In this document: positions 41,463 to 51,213 of the stretch, piece by piece
How the letters are laid out: every line of letters begins with the position of its first letter
Numbering within the stretch: position 1 is the stretch's first letter
Source: Flavimaribacter sp024343425
GTDB lineage: Bacteria; Pseudomonadota; Alphaproteobacteria; Rhizobiales; Rhizobiaceae
Direction: 5' to 3'
Assembly: GCA_965227645.1 (NCBI GenBank)
Contig: OZ245773.1
Span: forward strand, 3,720,001 to 3,784,000
Length of the DNA stretch: 64,000 nt
Translations under genes and position numbers: made by a program
The notes under the pieces: model-generated
What the model was told of the DNA's origin: nothing
Database searches by the model: none
The model's input: the letters and a program-made list of their open reading frames with translations, nothing else

Positions 41463-42638
41463 TTATTTCACGGCGGCGTCGAACATGGTCGCGCGAATGG
41501 ACTCGATATCGATCGCCTTCATCTCTTCCGAGAGTTCATAGGCGTCGGCGTCGGCTTTCACCTTCGCGTGGTCGAAGTCGTTGGCCGGACCGATCAGTTC
41601 GTTGGTCAGAACGGCTTCGGCGTCCACCGGCTTGGAGATCTGGCCCATTTCGGCGATCAGGTCGAAGAAGGTCTGCCAGCTCGCCATGTCGTGCCAGCCC
41701 CAGCCCTCTCTGGCTTCCATGTTGCCGCGGAAGACGTTGCCCTGCTGCAGGATGGAGGCGACGCCGAGCTCCGCGCCCGTATTCTTGGCGAAGGTCGGGA
41801 ATTCCTCGAACACGGCTTCGACGGCAGCGCGCGGGTTCTGGTAGGCGAACTCCAGGCCCATCGCCCATCCGCGAAGATACTTCTTGAGGAAGTCGACGCG
41901 GTCCGGATCTTCCAGGTCCGAGGCGCGCACCACAAACGTGTTCGCCGGCAGCTTGGAATTCTGAACGCCGAGCCAGTATTCGAAGTCGAGACCGGTTGCG
42001 ATCCATTCGGCGCGCAGGCCTTCCCAGCCAAGCGCCGCGTCGCCCTGGCCGCTGGCGAGAGCAGTGCCCCACGTCGGCCACCCGGCCTCGACGTAATTGA
42101 CCTTGCTGACGTCGACGCCCTGCGCTGCAAGCATCGGGTCGACAATCGCCTGCCAGGCGGCGGAACCGAGGAGAATGGTCTTGCCCTCGATGTCCTTGAG
42201 ATCCTTCAGGCCTTCGCCCTTGCGGAATGCGAGGCTGAACGTGTCAAGCGCGCCCATGTGGAACACCGACTTCAGGTTCATGCCGTTTTCGATGGCGAAG
42301 GAGAAGACGCCCGGAGACGGAAAGCCCATATCGGCCTGACCGACCGCAACGAACTTCACGGTCGCCGTGCCGTCGGAGGGGCCGGGCTCCATCTTGGTGT
42401 CCAGCCCGTCGAAATAGCCCATCTTCTTGCCGATCCAGTACGGATAGTCGTCGAGCACTTCAAGCGTGCCGCGCGGCGAGATCCAGGTGAAGGTGCCATA
42501 GGGGTCGGCCTGCGCCGAACGCATGCCGGGCAGACCCATTGCGCCCATCGTGACGAGACCCGTGCCGGAGACCTGTAGGAACCGGCGACGGTTAATCGCC
42601 CCTGTAAGGGGCGTTTGAGAAAGCGTGGTTTTGGTCAT
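41463..42638 (-). CDS. NitT/TauT-type ABC transporter substrate-binding protein
   Basis: A 391-residue binding protein of the SsuA/ThiY/TauA (NMT1-like) family. The leader has a Tat motif (NRRRFLQVSGTGLVTMGAMG) ending near SAQA (42-45). The mature part shows YWIGKKMGYFDGLDTKME, then VGQADMGFPSPGVFSFA, typical for ligand entry in these proteins. It precedes the Gfo/Idh gene and follows the permease gene after a 72-base gap. Known ligands of the family include sulfonates, pyrimidine precursors and riboflavin; the one here is unknown. Confidence 0.9.
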   Translation of the reverse strand: MTKTTLSQTPLTGAINRRRFLQVSGTGLVTMGAMGLPGMRSAQADPYGTFTWISPRGTLEVLDDYPYWIGKKMGYFDGLDTKMEPGPSDGTATVKFVAVGQADMGFPSPGVFSFAIENGMNLKSVFHMGALDTFSLAFRKGEGLKDLKDIEGKTILLGSAAWQAIVDPMLAAQGVDVSKVNYVEAGWPTWGTALASGQGDAALGWEGLRAEWIATGLDFEYWLGVQNSKLPANTFVVRASDLEDPDRVDFLKKYLRGWAMGLEFAYQNPRAAVEAVFEEFPTFAKNTGAELGVASILQQGNVFRGNMEAREGWGWHDMASWQTFFDLIAEMGQISKPVDAEAVLTNELIGPANDFDHAKVKADADAYELSEEMKAIDIESIRATMFDAAVK

Positions 42639-42710
42639 GTTTTATACCCTCTGCAGTTGATTTCTCTTCCCGTAGTCGCCCGTCTCACCGGGCGTATCTT
42701 AACCGTGCGA

Positions 42711-43556
42711 TCATGCCTCCCAACTCGCCCACTTCTTCCCGATCAGAAAAAAGATCACATAGATCAGGATCCCGAGGAACGAGAGGATCAGAACGACGGC
42801 AAAGAATTGCGGCATCTGGATCATCGACGAATAAGTGGTCAGCCGGTTGCCGAGGCCGAAACCGCCGCCCACCATTTCCGCGCCGACGGCCGTCAGCAGG
42901 CCGAAAATCGCGCCGATCATCAGACCGACCAGGATCATCGGCAGCGCCATCGGCGCCCGGATTTTCCAGAAAATCTGCAGCGTGCTCGCGCCGTAGGAGC
43001 GCGCCAGCGCGATCTTGGCGCTGTCGACCCGGCGGAAGCCGGTCGCAGCGTTGATCATCACCATCGGGCCGGCGGCCAGCGCCACCGCAATGATGCGCGG
43101 CGTGTAGCCGAATCCGAAGCGCAGGATCAGAAGCGGCACCAGCGCCAGCATCGGCGTGGTGACGAGCAGCAGAATGTAAGGCGCGATGATCTTTTCAGCG
43201 AAGGGAAACTGGGTGATTACGGCAGCCAGAATCAGGCCGACCGTCGCGCCGATGGCGAAGCCCGACAGGAGTTCGACCAGCGTATAGCCGAGATGCGGCA
43301 GGATCAGCGTGAAGTCGCCGATCAGGGCTGCGAAGATCGAACTCGGCGTCGGCATGATGAAGGGCGGAACCTCGAAGACGCGCAGCGCCAGCTCCGTGCC
43401 GCCGATGACGAATACGGCGACGGCGATGATCGCCAGGACTTCCCGGGTGGACTTGACGCCGATCCCGCCGGAGAAACCTGACAGATTGGTCAGGCTGACC
43501 TCGCCGCCCTCCTTGGACTGCTTGCGGAATTCCGGGATTGCGTCCGTTTCACTCAC
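42711..43556 (-). CDS. NitT/TauT-type ABC transporter permease
   Basis: A 281-residue SsuC/TauC-type permease with six hydrophobic segments after a 35-residue hydrophilic start. The EAA loop reads RVDSAKIALARSYGASTLQI, then FWKIRAPMALP. It follows the ATPase gene by 11 bases. Together with the ATPase and binding protein it forms a complete importer. Confidence 0.93.
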   Translation of the reverse strand: MSETDAIPEFRKQSKEGGEVSLTNLSGFSGGIGVKSTREVLAIIAVAVFVIGGTELALRVFEVPPFIMPTPSSIFAALIGDFTLILPHLGYTLVELLSGFAIGATVGLILAAVITQFPFAEKIIAPYILLLVTTPMLALVPLLILRFGFGYTPRIIAVALAAGPMVMINAATGFRRVDSAKIALARSYGASTLQIFWKIRAPMALPMILVGLMIGAIFGLLTAVGAEMVGGGFGLGNRLTTYSSMIQMPQFFAVVLILSFLGILIYVIFFLIGKKWASWEA

Positions 43557-43567
43557 GTCTCAGATCC

Positions 43568-44386
43568 TCAGTCGGCAGCTGCCGGTTCGCGTTTTTCGGT
43601 GGTGGTGATGCCGGTGCGCCGACCGACGATCTCTTCCTTGATCGCGTTGGTCAGGTCGAAGACCTCCTTGCTGGCCATCACGTCGAGCGATCGCGGCCGC
43701 TCGAACGGCACGTCGAACACCCGAGCGACCCGGCCCGGTCTCGGGCTCAGCACCACGACGCGGTCGGAAAGCAGGATCGCTTCCTCGATGCTGTGGGTGA
43801 TGAAGACGATGGTCGTGTGGGTGTCCATCCAGATCTCTTCGACCAGCCGGTTCATCTCCTCGCGCGTGAAGGAGTCGAGCGCGCCGAAGGGCTCGTCCAT
43901 CAAAAGCACGGACGGTTTGAGCGACAGGGCGCGCACGATCGCGGCGCGCTGCTGCATGCCGCCGGACAGTTCGCGCGGATATTTCTTCCCGAAGCCCTCG
44001 AGGCCCACGCGGTTCAGCAGATGGTCGACCCAGACCCGGTCGATCTGCTGGTGCTTGATTTCGAAGGGGAAACGGATGTTGGCTTCAAGATTGCGCCACG
44101 GAAGCAGGTTTGCTTCCTGAAACACGATGCCGATATCGGGGTGCGGCCCGGTGATCGGCTGGTTGTCGAGCAGAACCTGACCGGCGGTCAGGCCATGCAG
44201 GCCGGACATCGACCAAAGAAGCGTGGTCTTGCCGCAGCCGGAAGGTCCGACGATCGAGACGATCTCGTTCGGCTGGACCGCCATGGTGCAGTCCTCCAGC
44301 GCGAGCAAGTCGCCGGACGCGGTCTGATAGACCTTGGTCGCCGCTTCGACGCGAAGTTTTGGTGTGACTGCACCGGGTGCGTTCAT
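43568..44386 (-). CDS. NitT/TauT-type ABC transporter ATP-binding protein
   Basis: A 272-residue ATPase: Walker A GPSGCGKTT (about 44-52), Q-loop VFQEANLLPWRN, signature LSGGMQQRAAIVRAL, Walker B VLLMDEPFGALD and switch His FITHSIEEAI. It is the first gene of the leftward transporter operon, divergent from the RpiR regulator with a 316-base interval that holds the promoter. Confidence 0.94.
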   Translation of the reverse strand: MNAPGAVTPKLRVEAATKVYQTASGDLLALEDCTMAVQPNEIVSIVGPSGCGKTTLLWSMSGLHGLTAGQVLLDNQPITGPHPDIGIVFQEANLLPWRNLEANIRFPFEIKHQQIDRVWVDHLLNRVGLEGFGKKYPRELSGGMQQRAAIVRALSLKPSVLLMDEPFGALDSFTREEMNRLVEEIWMDTHTTIVFITHSIEEAILLSDRVVVLSPRPGRVARVFDVPFERPRSLDVMASKEVFDLTNAIKEEIVGRRTGITTTEKREPAAAD

Positions 44387-44702
44387 GAAATTCCCTGAAC
44401 CCTCTCAAGGCAATCTGCCGTTTGTCGAAATCCACCAAAAGCAGTTTGTAACTATCCTACTTTCCTGTCAAGCTGAAGCCGACCAAATGGTTGAAAACTT
44501 GCAGCTTGACCGCCAAAAGCCACCATTTCTAGGGTTCTCCAGAAATTTTTTTTATGTTAGTTTCCTACACAGCTTCGGGCAAACGCCAATTTTCCCGCTG
44601 TTTTCCCCTGAAATCGGAGTTTCTCCATTGCAGGAATATCCAGCCGGAATGATAGACTTTCACGTGCAGAGTCACAGGCGCCGCAAGCGAAGGGAGAAAC
44701 CC
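44387..44702. promoter_or_regulatory. divergent promoter region between ABC operon and rpiR gene
   Basis: This 316-base interval holds no convincing gene. It contains a 9-bp inverted repeat, GTCAAGCTG (44467-44475) and CAGCTTGAC (44502-44510), with a 26-base spacer. An AT-rich patch (44552-44574) reads GAAA, eight T, ATGTTAG, TTTC, which resembles the GAAA/TTTC-ended operators seen for RpiR-type regulators. A GGGAGAAA ribosome site precedes the rpiR-type start. Assignment of operators is inference. Confidence 0.5.
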
Positions 44703-45659
44703 ATGACGGAAGCGCTCGGTCAGGATCATGACGAGAAGAACGACGCCCAGGCGCTCCATACGGGCGAATCCGGGCAGGCCAGACGCATTCCCGACATCAT
44801 CTCGCAGATCAAGGATAACTATGGCGACCTGCGGCCGGCCGAGCGGCGCGTCGCCGATGCGGTGCTGGAAGACGTGAAATTCGCCGTTGACGCATCCAAC
44901 GCGGCGCTGGCGCAGCGCGCCAGCGTCAGCGAGCCGACGGTCACCCGCTTCTGTCGCGCCATCGGCTGCGAGGGCGTGCGCGATTTCAAGCTGAAGCTGG
45001 CGCAGAGCCTCGTCGTCGGCGCGCTCTACCTCACCAAGCCGCCAACGGCCAGCAGCGAAAATCGCATGCCCTTCTGGAGCGCGGTTTTCGGCGAGGCGCG
45101 CCACGCGCTGGCTGAAGCCGAAAGACAGCTCAATCCGGCGCGCATCGATCGGGCCGCCGACCTCATCACGAAAGCGCGCCAGATCACGGTCTTCGGCCTC
45201 GGCGGCAGTTCCTCGTCGCTCGCCCAGGAAACCCAGCACCGCCTGTTCCGATACGGGCTCTCGGTCACCGCCCACAGCGATCCTTATCTGATGCGCATGA
45301 CGGCCTCGACCCTGAAGCCGAACGATGTGGTCATCGCCATTTCCGCGACGGGCCGCACGCGCGAGGTCATCGAGGCGGTGGAACTCGCCAGGCACTACCG
45401 CGCCGCATCGATCTGCATCACGGCGCCGAACAGCGAGCTCGCCGCCACCTGCGACGTGGAGCTCACGATCGGCGTGCCGGAGTTTCCCGACACGCTGAAG
45501 CCCACGGCGTCGCGCTTCGCCTTCCTGGCGGCGATCGACCTGATGGCTGTGGCCGCCGGCTACAAGCTGGGCGACGACGCCCAGGAGACGCTGCGCCGGA
45601 TCAAATACAATGTGCTGACCCATCGCGGCGGCAACGAACTGGAGCCCCTCGGGGACTGA
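44703..45659 (+). CDS. MurR/RpiR-family transcriptional regulator
   Basis: A 318-residue regulator. The N-terminal HTH_6 domain (about 28-105) reads LRPAERRVADAVLEDV, then LAQRASVSEPTVTRFCRAIG. The C-terminal SIS domain (about 150-290) has FGLGGSSSSLAQETQHRLFR and the phosphosugar-site-like AISATGRTREVIEAV. The frame is open far upstream, but ATG 44703 has a good ribosome site and normal length. It is divergent from the transporter and precedes the monooxygenase by 33 bases, so it probably regulates both sides. Confidence 0.92.
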   Translation: MTEALGQDHDEKNDAQALHTGESGQARRIPDIISQIKDNYGDLRPAERRVADAVLEDVKFAVDASNAALAQRASVSEPTVTRFCRAIGCEGVRDFKLKLAQSLVVGALYLTKPPTASSENRMPFWSAVFGEARHALAEAERQLNPARIDRAADLITKARQITVFGLGGSSSSLAQETQHRLFRYGLSVTAHSDPYLMRMTASTLKPNDVVIAISATGRTREVIEAVELARHYRAASICITAPNSELAATCDVELTIGVPEFPDTLKPTASRFAFLAAIDLMAVAAGYKLGDDAQETLRRIKYNVLTHRGGNELEPLGD

Positions 45660-45692
45660 ATACAAACCGTATGAGTATCAGGAGAACTCGCC

Positions 45693-47471
45693 ATGCTCGA
45701 TAAGGCGCCGGCCGCTCAAATCACCAACTGGTTGAAATCATTCGCCGCTGCGCTGGACGAGGGCGACATTGACGCCGCCATGGAGCTGTTTCAGGACGAG
45801 TGCTACTGGCGCGACCTGCTGACCTTTACCTGGAACATCAAGACGATGGAGGGAAAGGCCGCGATCGCCGATATGCTGCGCGCGATGCTTGCGTCTGCAA
45901 AACCGTCCGAATGGACGCTGAGCGAAGAAGTCAGCGTCGACGGCGACAAGGTCGAAGGCTGGTTTACCTTTGAAACGGCCGCCGCCCATGGCCTGGGCGT
46001 CGTGCGGCTCGTGAACGGGCGCTGCCACACGCTGTTCACGTCGATGACGGATCTGGCGGGTTTCGAGGAACGAAAGGGCGCGACACGACCGCTCGGCGTT
46101 GTCCACAAGGCCGACCCGGATCGCGAAACCTGGTCGGAAGCCCGCGCCCGCGAAGAGCAAGAGCTCGGTTTGACGGTGCAACCCTACTGCCTGATCATCG
46201 GCGGCGGCCAGGGCGGCATGGCGCTCGGCGCGCGCCTGAAACGGCTCGGCGTTCCGACCATCATCGTCGAAAAGAACCCGAAGGCGGGCGACTCTTGGCG
46301 CAACCGCTACCGCACGCTCGTTCTGCATGATCCGGTCTGGTACGACCACATGCCTTACCTCCCGTTCCCGGAGCACTGGCCGGTCTTCACGCCGAAGGAC
46401 CAGATGGGCGACTGGCTGGAAATGTACGCCAAGATCATGGAGCTCAATTACTGGACCTCGACCACCTGCACCGGCGCGTCCTGGGACGCGGACAGGAAAG
46501 AGTGGACGGTCGAGCTCGATCGCGACGGCGAGAAGGTCGTCCTTAAGCCGAAGCAGCTTGTCTTCGCGACCGGCGCCTACGGCCCGCCGCGCTGGATCGA
46601 CCTGCCGGGCAAGGAGCAGTTCAAAGGTGAAATCATCCATTCCAGCCAATATACGGCGGGCGACGACTTTAAGGGCAAGAAGGTCGCCGTCATCGGCGCC
46701 GCGAGTTCCGGACACGACGTCAGCGTCGATCTGTGGGAAAGCGGCGCCGACGTCACCATGATCCAGCGCGCGCCGACGACCGTGGTCAAATCCGACACGC
46801 TGATGGAGATGGGTTTCGAGATCTATTCCGAAGCCGCCGTGGCAAGGGGCCTCACCACCGAAAAGGCCGACTACCTGTCAGCCTCCATCCCATTCGCGAC
46901 CCAGCCGCCGATCCAGAGGGCGCTGTACGACCGGATCCGCGAACGCGACGCCGATTTCTATGACCGGCTGTCCGCCTCCGGCTTCGCCATCGATTTCGGT
47001 CCGGACGAAACCGGCCTGATGATGAAGGCCTACCGCACGGGGTCCGGCTACTATATCGACGTTGGCGCCAGCGACCTCATCATCGACGGCAAGGTGAAGG
47101 TGAAGAGCGGCGTCGACATCGAAACGCTGACGCCCGAAGGCATCCGTTTCGCTGATGGCGACGAACGCCCCTTCGATGCGATCATCCTGTGCACGGGCTA
47201 CGAATCCATGCACGAGACGGTGGCCGAAATCGTCGACCGGGAAACCGCCGACAGCGTGGGCCCGTGCTGGGGCGTTGGATCCGGCGTGCGCAACGACCCC
47301 GGTCCCTGGCAGGGAGAGCTGCGCAACATGTGGAAACCGACGGCGCACGAAGCGCTCTGGTTCCACGGCGGCAATCTGGCGCTGTCGCGGTTCTATTCGA
47401 AATTCCTCGCCCTGCAGCTCAAGGCGCGCATGGAAGGCGTCGAGACGCCGGTCTATCAGCGGCCGTCCTAA
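45693..47471 (+). CDS. NTF2-like domain fused to flavin-containing monooxygenase
   Basis: A 592-residue two-domain protein. Residues 1-135 resemble a SnoaL/NTF2-like cone (FAAALDEGDIDAAMELFQDE). From about 165 comes an FAD/NADPH-dependent monooxygenase: FAD motif LIIGGGQGGMALGARLKRLG, then GDSWRNRYRTLVLHDPVW, and a second nucleotide motif VAVIGAASSGHDVSVDLWES (NADPH). The region LCTGYES near 500 suits the family's ATG motif. It is likely a hydroxylase or Baeyer-Villiger type enzyme acting early in breakdown of the imported compound, co-transcribed with the RpiR gene. Confidence 0.88.
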   Translation: MLDKAPAAQITNWLKSFAAALDEGDIDAAMELFQDECYWRDLLTFTWNIKTMEGKAAIADMLRAMLASAKPSEWTLSEEVSVDGDKVEGWFTFETAAAHGLGVVRLVNGRCHTLFTSMTDLAGFEERKGATRPLGVVHKADPDRETWSEARAREEQELGLTVQPYCLIIGGGQGGMALGARLKRLGVPTIIVEKNPKAGDSWRNRYRTLVLHDPVWYDHMPYLPFPEHWPVFTPKDQMGDWLEMYAKIMELNYWTSTTCTGASWDADRKEWTVELDRDGEKVVLKPKQLVFATGAYGPPRWIDLPGKEQFKGEIIHSSQYTAGDDFKGKKVAVIGAASSGHDVSVDLWESGADVTMIQRAPTTVVKSDTLMEMGFEIYSEAAVARGLTTEKADYLSASIPFATQPPIQRALYDRIRERDADFYDRLSASGFAIDFGPDETGLMMKAYRTGSGYYIDVGASDLIIDGKVKVKSGVDIETLTPEGIRFADGDERPFDAIILCTGYESMHETVAEIVDRETADSVGPCWGVGSGVRNDPGPWQGELRNMWKPTAHEALWFHGGNLALSRFYSKFLALQLKARMEGVETPVYQRPS

Positions 47472-47477
47472 AGAGTT

Positions 47478-48722
47478 TCAGCAGTCGCAGGCGCGCGTAT
47501 AGGGCCGGCCGAAATGGGTCAGCGCCATTTCGGTATGGCTGCAGCGCGGGTTGGTCGGCGGCGTTTCGAGATCGGGGTCGCCGGCGTCGTTAGGCTGCCA
47601 GGCGCCACCAATGACGATGCCGTCGCTGACGAGGCGCTCGTTGGCGATGATTTCGGCGCCGGTCGAATCCCTGTAGGGGAACTCCCCGGCTTTCAGCCGC
47701 AGTACGCTGATATCGGCGACCGAGCCGACATGAAGGCGTCCAAGGTCAGGCCGGCCGACCACATCCGCCGGCTTTTCGGTCGAAGCCCGGATCACCTCCA
47801 TCAGCGGCATGCCCAGCGTTAGAAGCTTCGACATGCAGACGGGCATGTCGAAGGCCGGTCCGCCGACGCACAGCAGGTGCACGTCGCTGGAAATCACGTC
47901 CGGCATCACGCCTTCCTTCAGCATGGTGCGCGCCACATTGAAATCGAACGAGCCCATGCCGTGGCCGATGTCGAATATGATGCCGCGCTCGCGCGCCAAA
48001 AGCATGTCCTCGCGGATTTCGCCTGCGCCATTGATCGGCGAATTCGGAAACGGACGGAAGCAATGGGTGAGAATGTCACCCTTGCGCAAACTGTGCAGAA
48101 CCTGCAGGCGGCCGGGCGGCGGCTCATCGATATGCGCCATCAGCGGCAGACCGACGGCGTCCGCCGCATCGATCGCGATCTCCACCGGCGCGATGCCGCT
48201 CTGCCCGCCGGCGATCCTGCCGGACCGGACCTTCATGCCGACGATGATGTCGGAATGTTCGCGCACGCAGGCCACCGCCTCGCGGGGGTCGCAGAGATTG
48301 ATGTTGGCGCATTCGCCGACCATCAGACGGTTGGCGAAGCCGAAGATCCCGGCGAATGAAATATTGAGATAGGCCAGAATGCGCACCCGGGAGGGTTCGA
48401 TCACATGGCTTCTGAAACCGAGCATGTTGCCGGCGCCGGCGCTGCCCGCGTCCACATAGGTGGTCGTGCCGCTTGCCGCCGCCAGCCGGTCGGCGTTCAC
48501 CCCTAGGGACGTTCCGCCCCAGTACACATGGCTGTGCAGGTCGATCAGGCCGGGGGTGACGATGCAGCCCGCGGCGTCGATCACCTTGGTTGCGTCGTCG
48601 GCTTGAAGGCTGTCTTCAATCGCCGCAACGCGGTCGCCCGAAACGCCGATATCCTTGACGCCGTCCGCGCCGGAGGCGGGATCGATCATCCTGCCTCCCT
48701 TTATCAGAAGATCGAATGGCAT
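47478..48722 (-). CDS. amidohydrolase/deacetylase-family metallohydrolase
   Basis: A 414-residue amidohydrolase of the dihydroorotase-like/D-aminoacylase-like group. Metal ligands are seen in LIDLHSHVYWG (His-x-His), a central Lys in IVGMKVRSG (the carboxylated bridging residue), LMAHIDEPPP (His), TLTHCF-like ILTHCFRPF (His) and ISSDVHLLC (Asp). N-terminal FDLLIKGGRMIDPASG and the family's VGSVADISVLRL complete the fold. The extended C-terminus ends in CDC. It hydrolyses a C-N bond of a cyclic or N-acylated amino compound. Its stop is 6 bases from that of the monooxygenase (convergent). Confidence 0.88.
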   Translation of the reverse strand: MPFDLLIKGGRMIDPASGADGVKDIGVSGDRVAAIEDSLQADDATKVIDAAGCIVTPGLIDLHSHVYWGGTSLGVNADRLAAASGTTTYVDAGSAGAGNMLGFRSHVIEPSRVRILAYLNISFAGIFGFANRLMVGECANINLCDPREAVACVREHSDIIVGMKVRSGRIAGGQSGIAPVEIAIDAADAVGLPLMAHIDEPPPGRLQVLHSLRKGDILTHCFRPFPNSPINGAGEIREDMLLARERGIIFDIGHGMGSFDFNVARTMLKEGVMPDVISSDVHLLCVGGPAFDMPVCMSKLLTLGMPLMEVIRASTEKPADVVGRPDLGRLHVGSVADISVLRLKAGEFPYRDSTGAEIIANERLVSDGIVIGGAWQPNDAGDPDLETPPTNPRCSHTEMALTHFGRPYTRACDC

Positions 48723-48767
48723 CAGCGTTTCCTCTCGCAATATCTGTCTTTTACCATCGACCAGGAC

Positions 48768-49133
48768 CTACAGGGGTTTGTAGGCCATCGCCTCCACTTC
48801 GATCTTGATGTCGATCATCAGGCGCGACTCCACGGTCGTGCGCGCCGGCGGGTTCTCCGGGAAATAGCTTCCATAGACCTTGTTGAAGGCGCCGAAGTCG
48901 CGCGCGTCCTCAAGCCATACGGTCGTCTTGACGACATCCTCCATGGCGCAGCCGGCGAGCGCCAGCGCCGCCTTCACATTTTCCATCACCTGGCCCGTCT
49001 GCTCGGCTATGCCGCCCTTGACGACAGCGCCGTCGGAGCCCACCGGCACCTGGCCGGATACGAAGACGAAGTCGCCGGCCCGCACGGCCGGAGAAAGCGG
49101 AACATGGGACGCGCCGAAGCACTGTTTGGACAT
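48768..49133 (-). CDS. RidA family protein
   Basis: A 121-residue RidA/YjgF protein. The family's core is visible: AGDFVFVSGQVP, then GIAEQTGQVMENVKAALALA and the NPPARTTVESR end with the conserved catalytic Arg. RidA proteins hydrolyse reactive enamine/imine intermediates released by PLP enzymes. It lies upstream of the amidohydrolase on the same strand (45-base gap) and near the D-threonine/D-serine-type PLP gene, which fits such a role here. Confidence 0.92.
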   Translation of the reverse strand: MSKQCFGASHVPLSPAVRAGDFVFVSGQVPVGSDGAVVKGGIAEQTGQVMENVKAALALAGCAMEDVVKTTVWLEDARDFGAFNKVYGSYFPENPPARTTVESRLMIDIKIEVEAMAYKPL

Positions 49134-49353
49134 GGACTGTCTCCATCAAGGTGTTGTTTCCCCGCCCTTCCCGCGCTTTTCCGCATGTCGCCATTGCAAT
49201 GCGTGCCCCGGCGCGGCAAGGGCTGCGTAATCTTGTAACAGTCTTTGTTGGAAAGCAACATTATTCGCGAATTTATGTTGCTTTATTACATAGTTTTCAG
49301 CATCCTTGCTTTTGCAGTACGGTATCGGGGAGGCATTGGCGAAGTCGGTGGCA

Positions 49354-50109
49354 ATGGATTTCGAGGGACGCAACGTGGTGGTGACGGGCGCCGGAGGCGG
49401 CGTGGGAACCGCTCTTGTCTCGTGTCTGGGCGATCTCAACGCCCGGGTTATCGGCTGCGACGTCGAAGGCGCCGATCTGTCCTCGCCGGCGATCGCCCGC
49501 GCTCTGCATTTCGATCTCGCCGACGATGTAGCGGTTGAAAAGGCCGCAAGGGCGATTTGCGAAGACGGCCCGCCCGCGGCCGTCATATCCAACGCCGGCT
49601 GGACGCGCGCCGAAACCCTGGCTGACATTACCCCGGACAACCTCGCCCACGAGATGGACCTGAATTTTCGCGGCGCCGCGCTCCTGTCGCGCGCGCTCAT
49701 TCCGGCCATGCGCAACCAGCCCGGCGGATCGGCCTTCGTGTTCGTGTCGTCCGTCAATGCGCTCGCCCATTTCGGCAATCCTGCCTATTCCGCCGCGAAG
49801 GCCGCGCTGCAGGCCTGGATGCGGGCGATCGCCACGGAAGAGGGCCGCAACGGCATCCGCGCGAACGTCGTCGTTCCCGGCTCGATCATGACGAACGCCT
49901 GGACGCACCGCATCGAGGAGAAGCCGGAAATCATGGACAAGGTCCGGCGTCTGTATCCGCTCGGCCGACTGGTCGAACCGGCGGAGGTCGCGCGAACGAT
50001 CGCCTTTCTCGCCTCGCCCTGGGCAAGCGGCGTCACAGGCGCCGCAATCCCGGTCGACGCAGGCCTGACGGGCGGCAACCTGCCCTTTCTCGAACTGATT
50101 TCGGATTGA
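49354..50109 (+). CDS. SDR-family oxidoreductase
   Basis: A 251-residue short-chain dehydrogenase. TGAGGGVG (about 11-18) binds NAD(P). VISNAGW stands for the NNAG motif, Ser lies in FVSSVNALAHFGN and the Tyr/Lys pair in PAYSAAKAALQAW. ATG 49354 gives the usual start; TTG 49306 would add 16 unlikely residues. It is divergent from the RidA gene and followed 32 bases later by the PLP-enzyme gene. Confidence 0.9.
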   Translation: MDFEGRNVVVTGAGGGVGTALVSCLGDLNARVIGCDVEGADLSSPAIARALHFDLADDVAVEKAARAICEDGPPAAVISNAGWTRAETLADITPDNLAHEMDLNFRGAALLSRALIPAMRNQPGGSAFVFVSSVNALAHFGNPAYSAAKAALQAWMRAIATEEGRNGIRANVVVPGSIMTNAWTHRIEEKPEIMDKVRRLYPLGRLVEPAEVARTIAFLASPWASGVTGAAIPVDAGLTGGNLPFLELISD

Positions 50110-50141
50110 CCGCACAGCGGCTTTCGTCTGGAGGACACGCC

Positions 50142-51200
50142 TTGAATTTCCGTGAAGTCGATACGCCGGCCGTCATCATCGACCAGTCAATCGCCGACGC
50201 CAATCTTCGAAAAGCGCAAGCCTACGCCGACAAGCACGGCCTTGCGCTCAGGCCGCATATCAAGACCCACAAGCTGCCGCTCTTCGCGCACCGGCAGGTG
50301 GAACTTGGCGCCGTGGGCCTCACCTGCCAGAAGCTGGGCGAGGCCGAGGTCATGGCCGACGCCGGGTTGAAGGATATCTTCATTTCCTACAACATCATCG
50401 GCCGGCCCAAGCTCGAAAGGCTGAAGAACCTGCACCGGCGGGTCACGCTCTCCGTCGCCGCCGACAGCAACGAAGTCATCGACGGTTACGCAGAGGCCTT
50501 CGCCGGCTCGCAATCGCCGCTGACCGTCATCATCGAATGCGATACGGGCGCCGATCGCTGCGGCGCGCAGTCGCCGCAGGAAGTGCTGGAGCTTGCCCGC
50601 CGCATCGAGGCGGCCGACGGCCTCGCCTTCGGCGGACTGATGACCTACCCGCCGCGCGACCGCAAGGCGGACGTCAATCAGTGGCTTGCGGCGGCCATCG
50701 AAACTTTGGCTGAAGCCGGCATCCCCTGCCCGCGCGTCTCGAACGGCGGCACGCCGGATTTCTACTCGGTCAGCGAGGTCAAGGCCGCCACCGAACATCG
50801 TCCAGGCACCTACATCTATTCCGATCGCATGCAGGTGGCCTTCGGCCACGGCGCGCTGGAAGACTGCGCGCTCACGGTGCTCGCAACCGTCGTCAGCCGC
50901 CCGACGGAAAACCGCGCCATCATCGACGCCGGTTCGAAGGCGCTCGCCGCCGACACCTGCCCCGCCCCCGGCCACGGCCATATCGTGGAATACCCGGATG
51001 CGATCGTCACCGGCCTCAACGAGGAGCACGGCATGGTCGACCTGTCGCAATGCGCCGACAAGCCGAAGATCGGCGACAAGGTGCGCGTCATCCCCAACCA
51101 TGTCTGCGTGGTCACCAATCTCTTCGATGAGGTGAACCTGATCGAGAACGGAGAGGTCGTCGCCCGGCTGCCCGTCGCCGCCCGCGGCAAGGTGACCTGA
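50142..51200 (+). CDS. D-threonine aldolase / D-serine dehydratase-like PLP enzyme (fold III)
   Basis: A 352-residue fold-type III PLP enzyme. The Ala-racemase-like N-terminus reads VDTPAVIIDQ, then ALRPHIKTHKLP with the PLP Lys. The C-terminal DSD1-like domain holds the metal-binding motif PGHGHIVEYPDA and NHVCVVTNLFDE (His and Cys ligands). Start TTG 50142 is preferred because GGAGGA lies 6 bases upstream; TTG 50106 is an alternative. It would cleave or dehydrate a D-beta-hydroxy amino acid, giving an enamine that RidA could hydrolyse. Confidence 0.9.
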   Translation: MNFREVDTPAVIIDQSIADANLRKAQAYADKHGLALRPHIKTHKLPLFAHRQVELGAVGLTCQKLGEAEVMADAGLKDIFISYNIIGRPKLERLKNLHRRVTLSVAADSNEVIDGYAEAFAGSQSPLTVIIECDTGADRCGAQSPQEVLELARRIEAADGLAFGGLMTYPPRDRKADVNQWLAAAIETLAEAGIPCPRVSNGGTPDFYSVSEVKAATEHRPGTYIYSDRMQVAFGHGALEDCALTVLATVVSRPTENRAIIDAGSKALAADTCPAPGHGHIVEYPDAIVTGLNEEHGMVDLSQCADKPKIGDKVRVIPNHVCVVTNLFDEVNLIENGEVVARLPVAARGKVT

Positions 51201-51213
51201 ACGGAGAGGCGTC

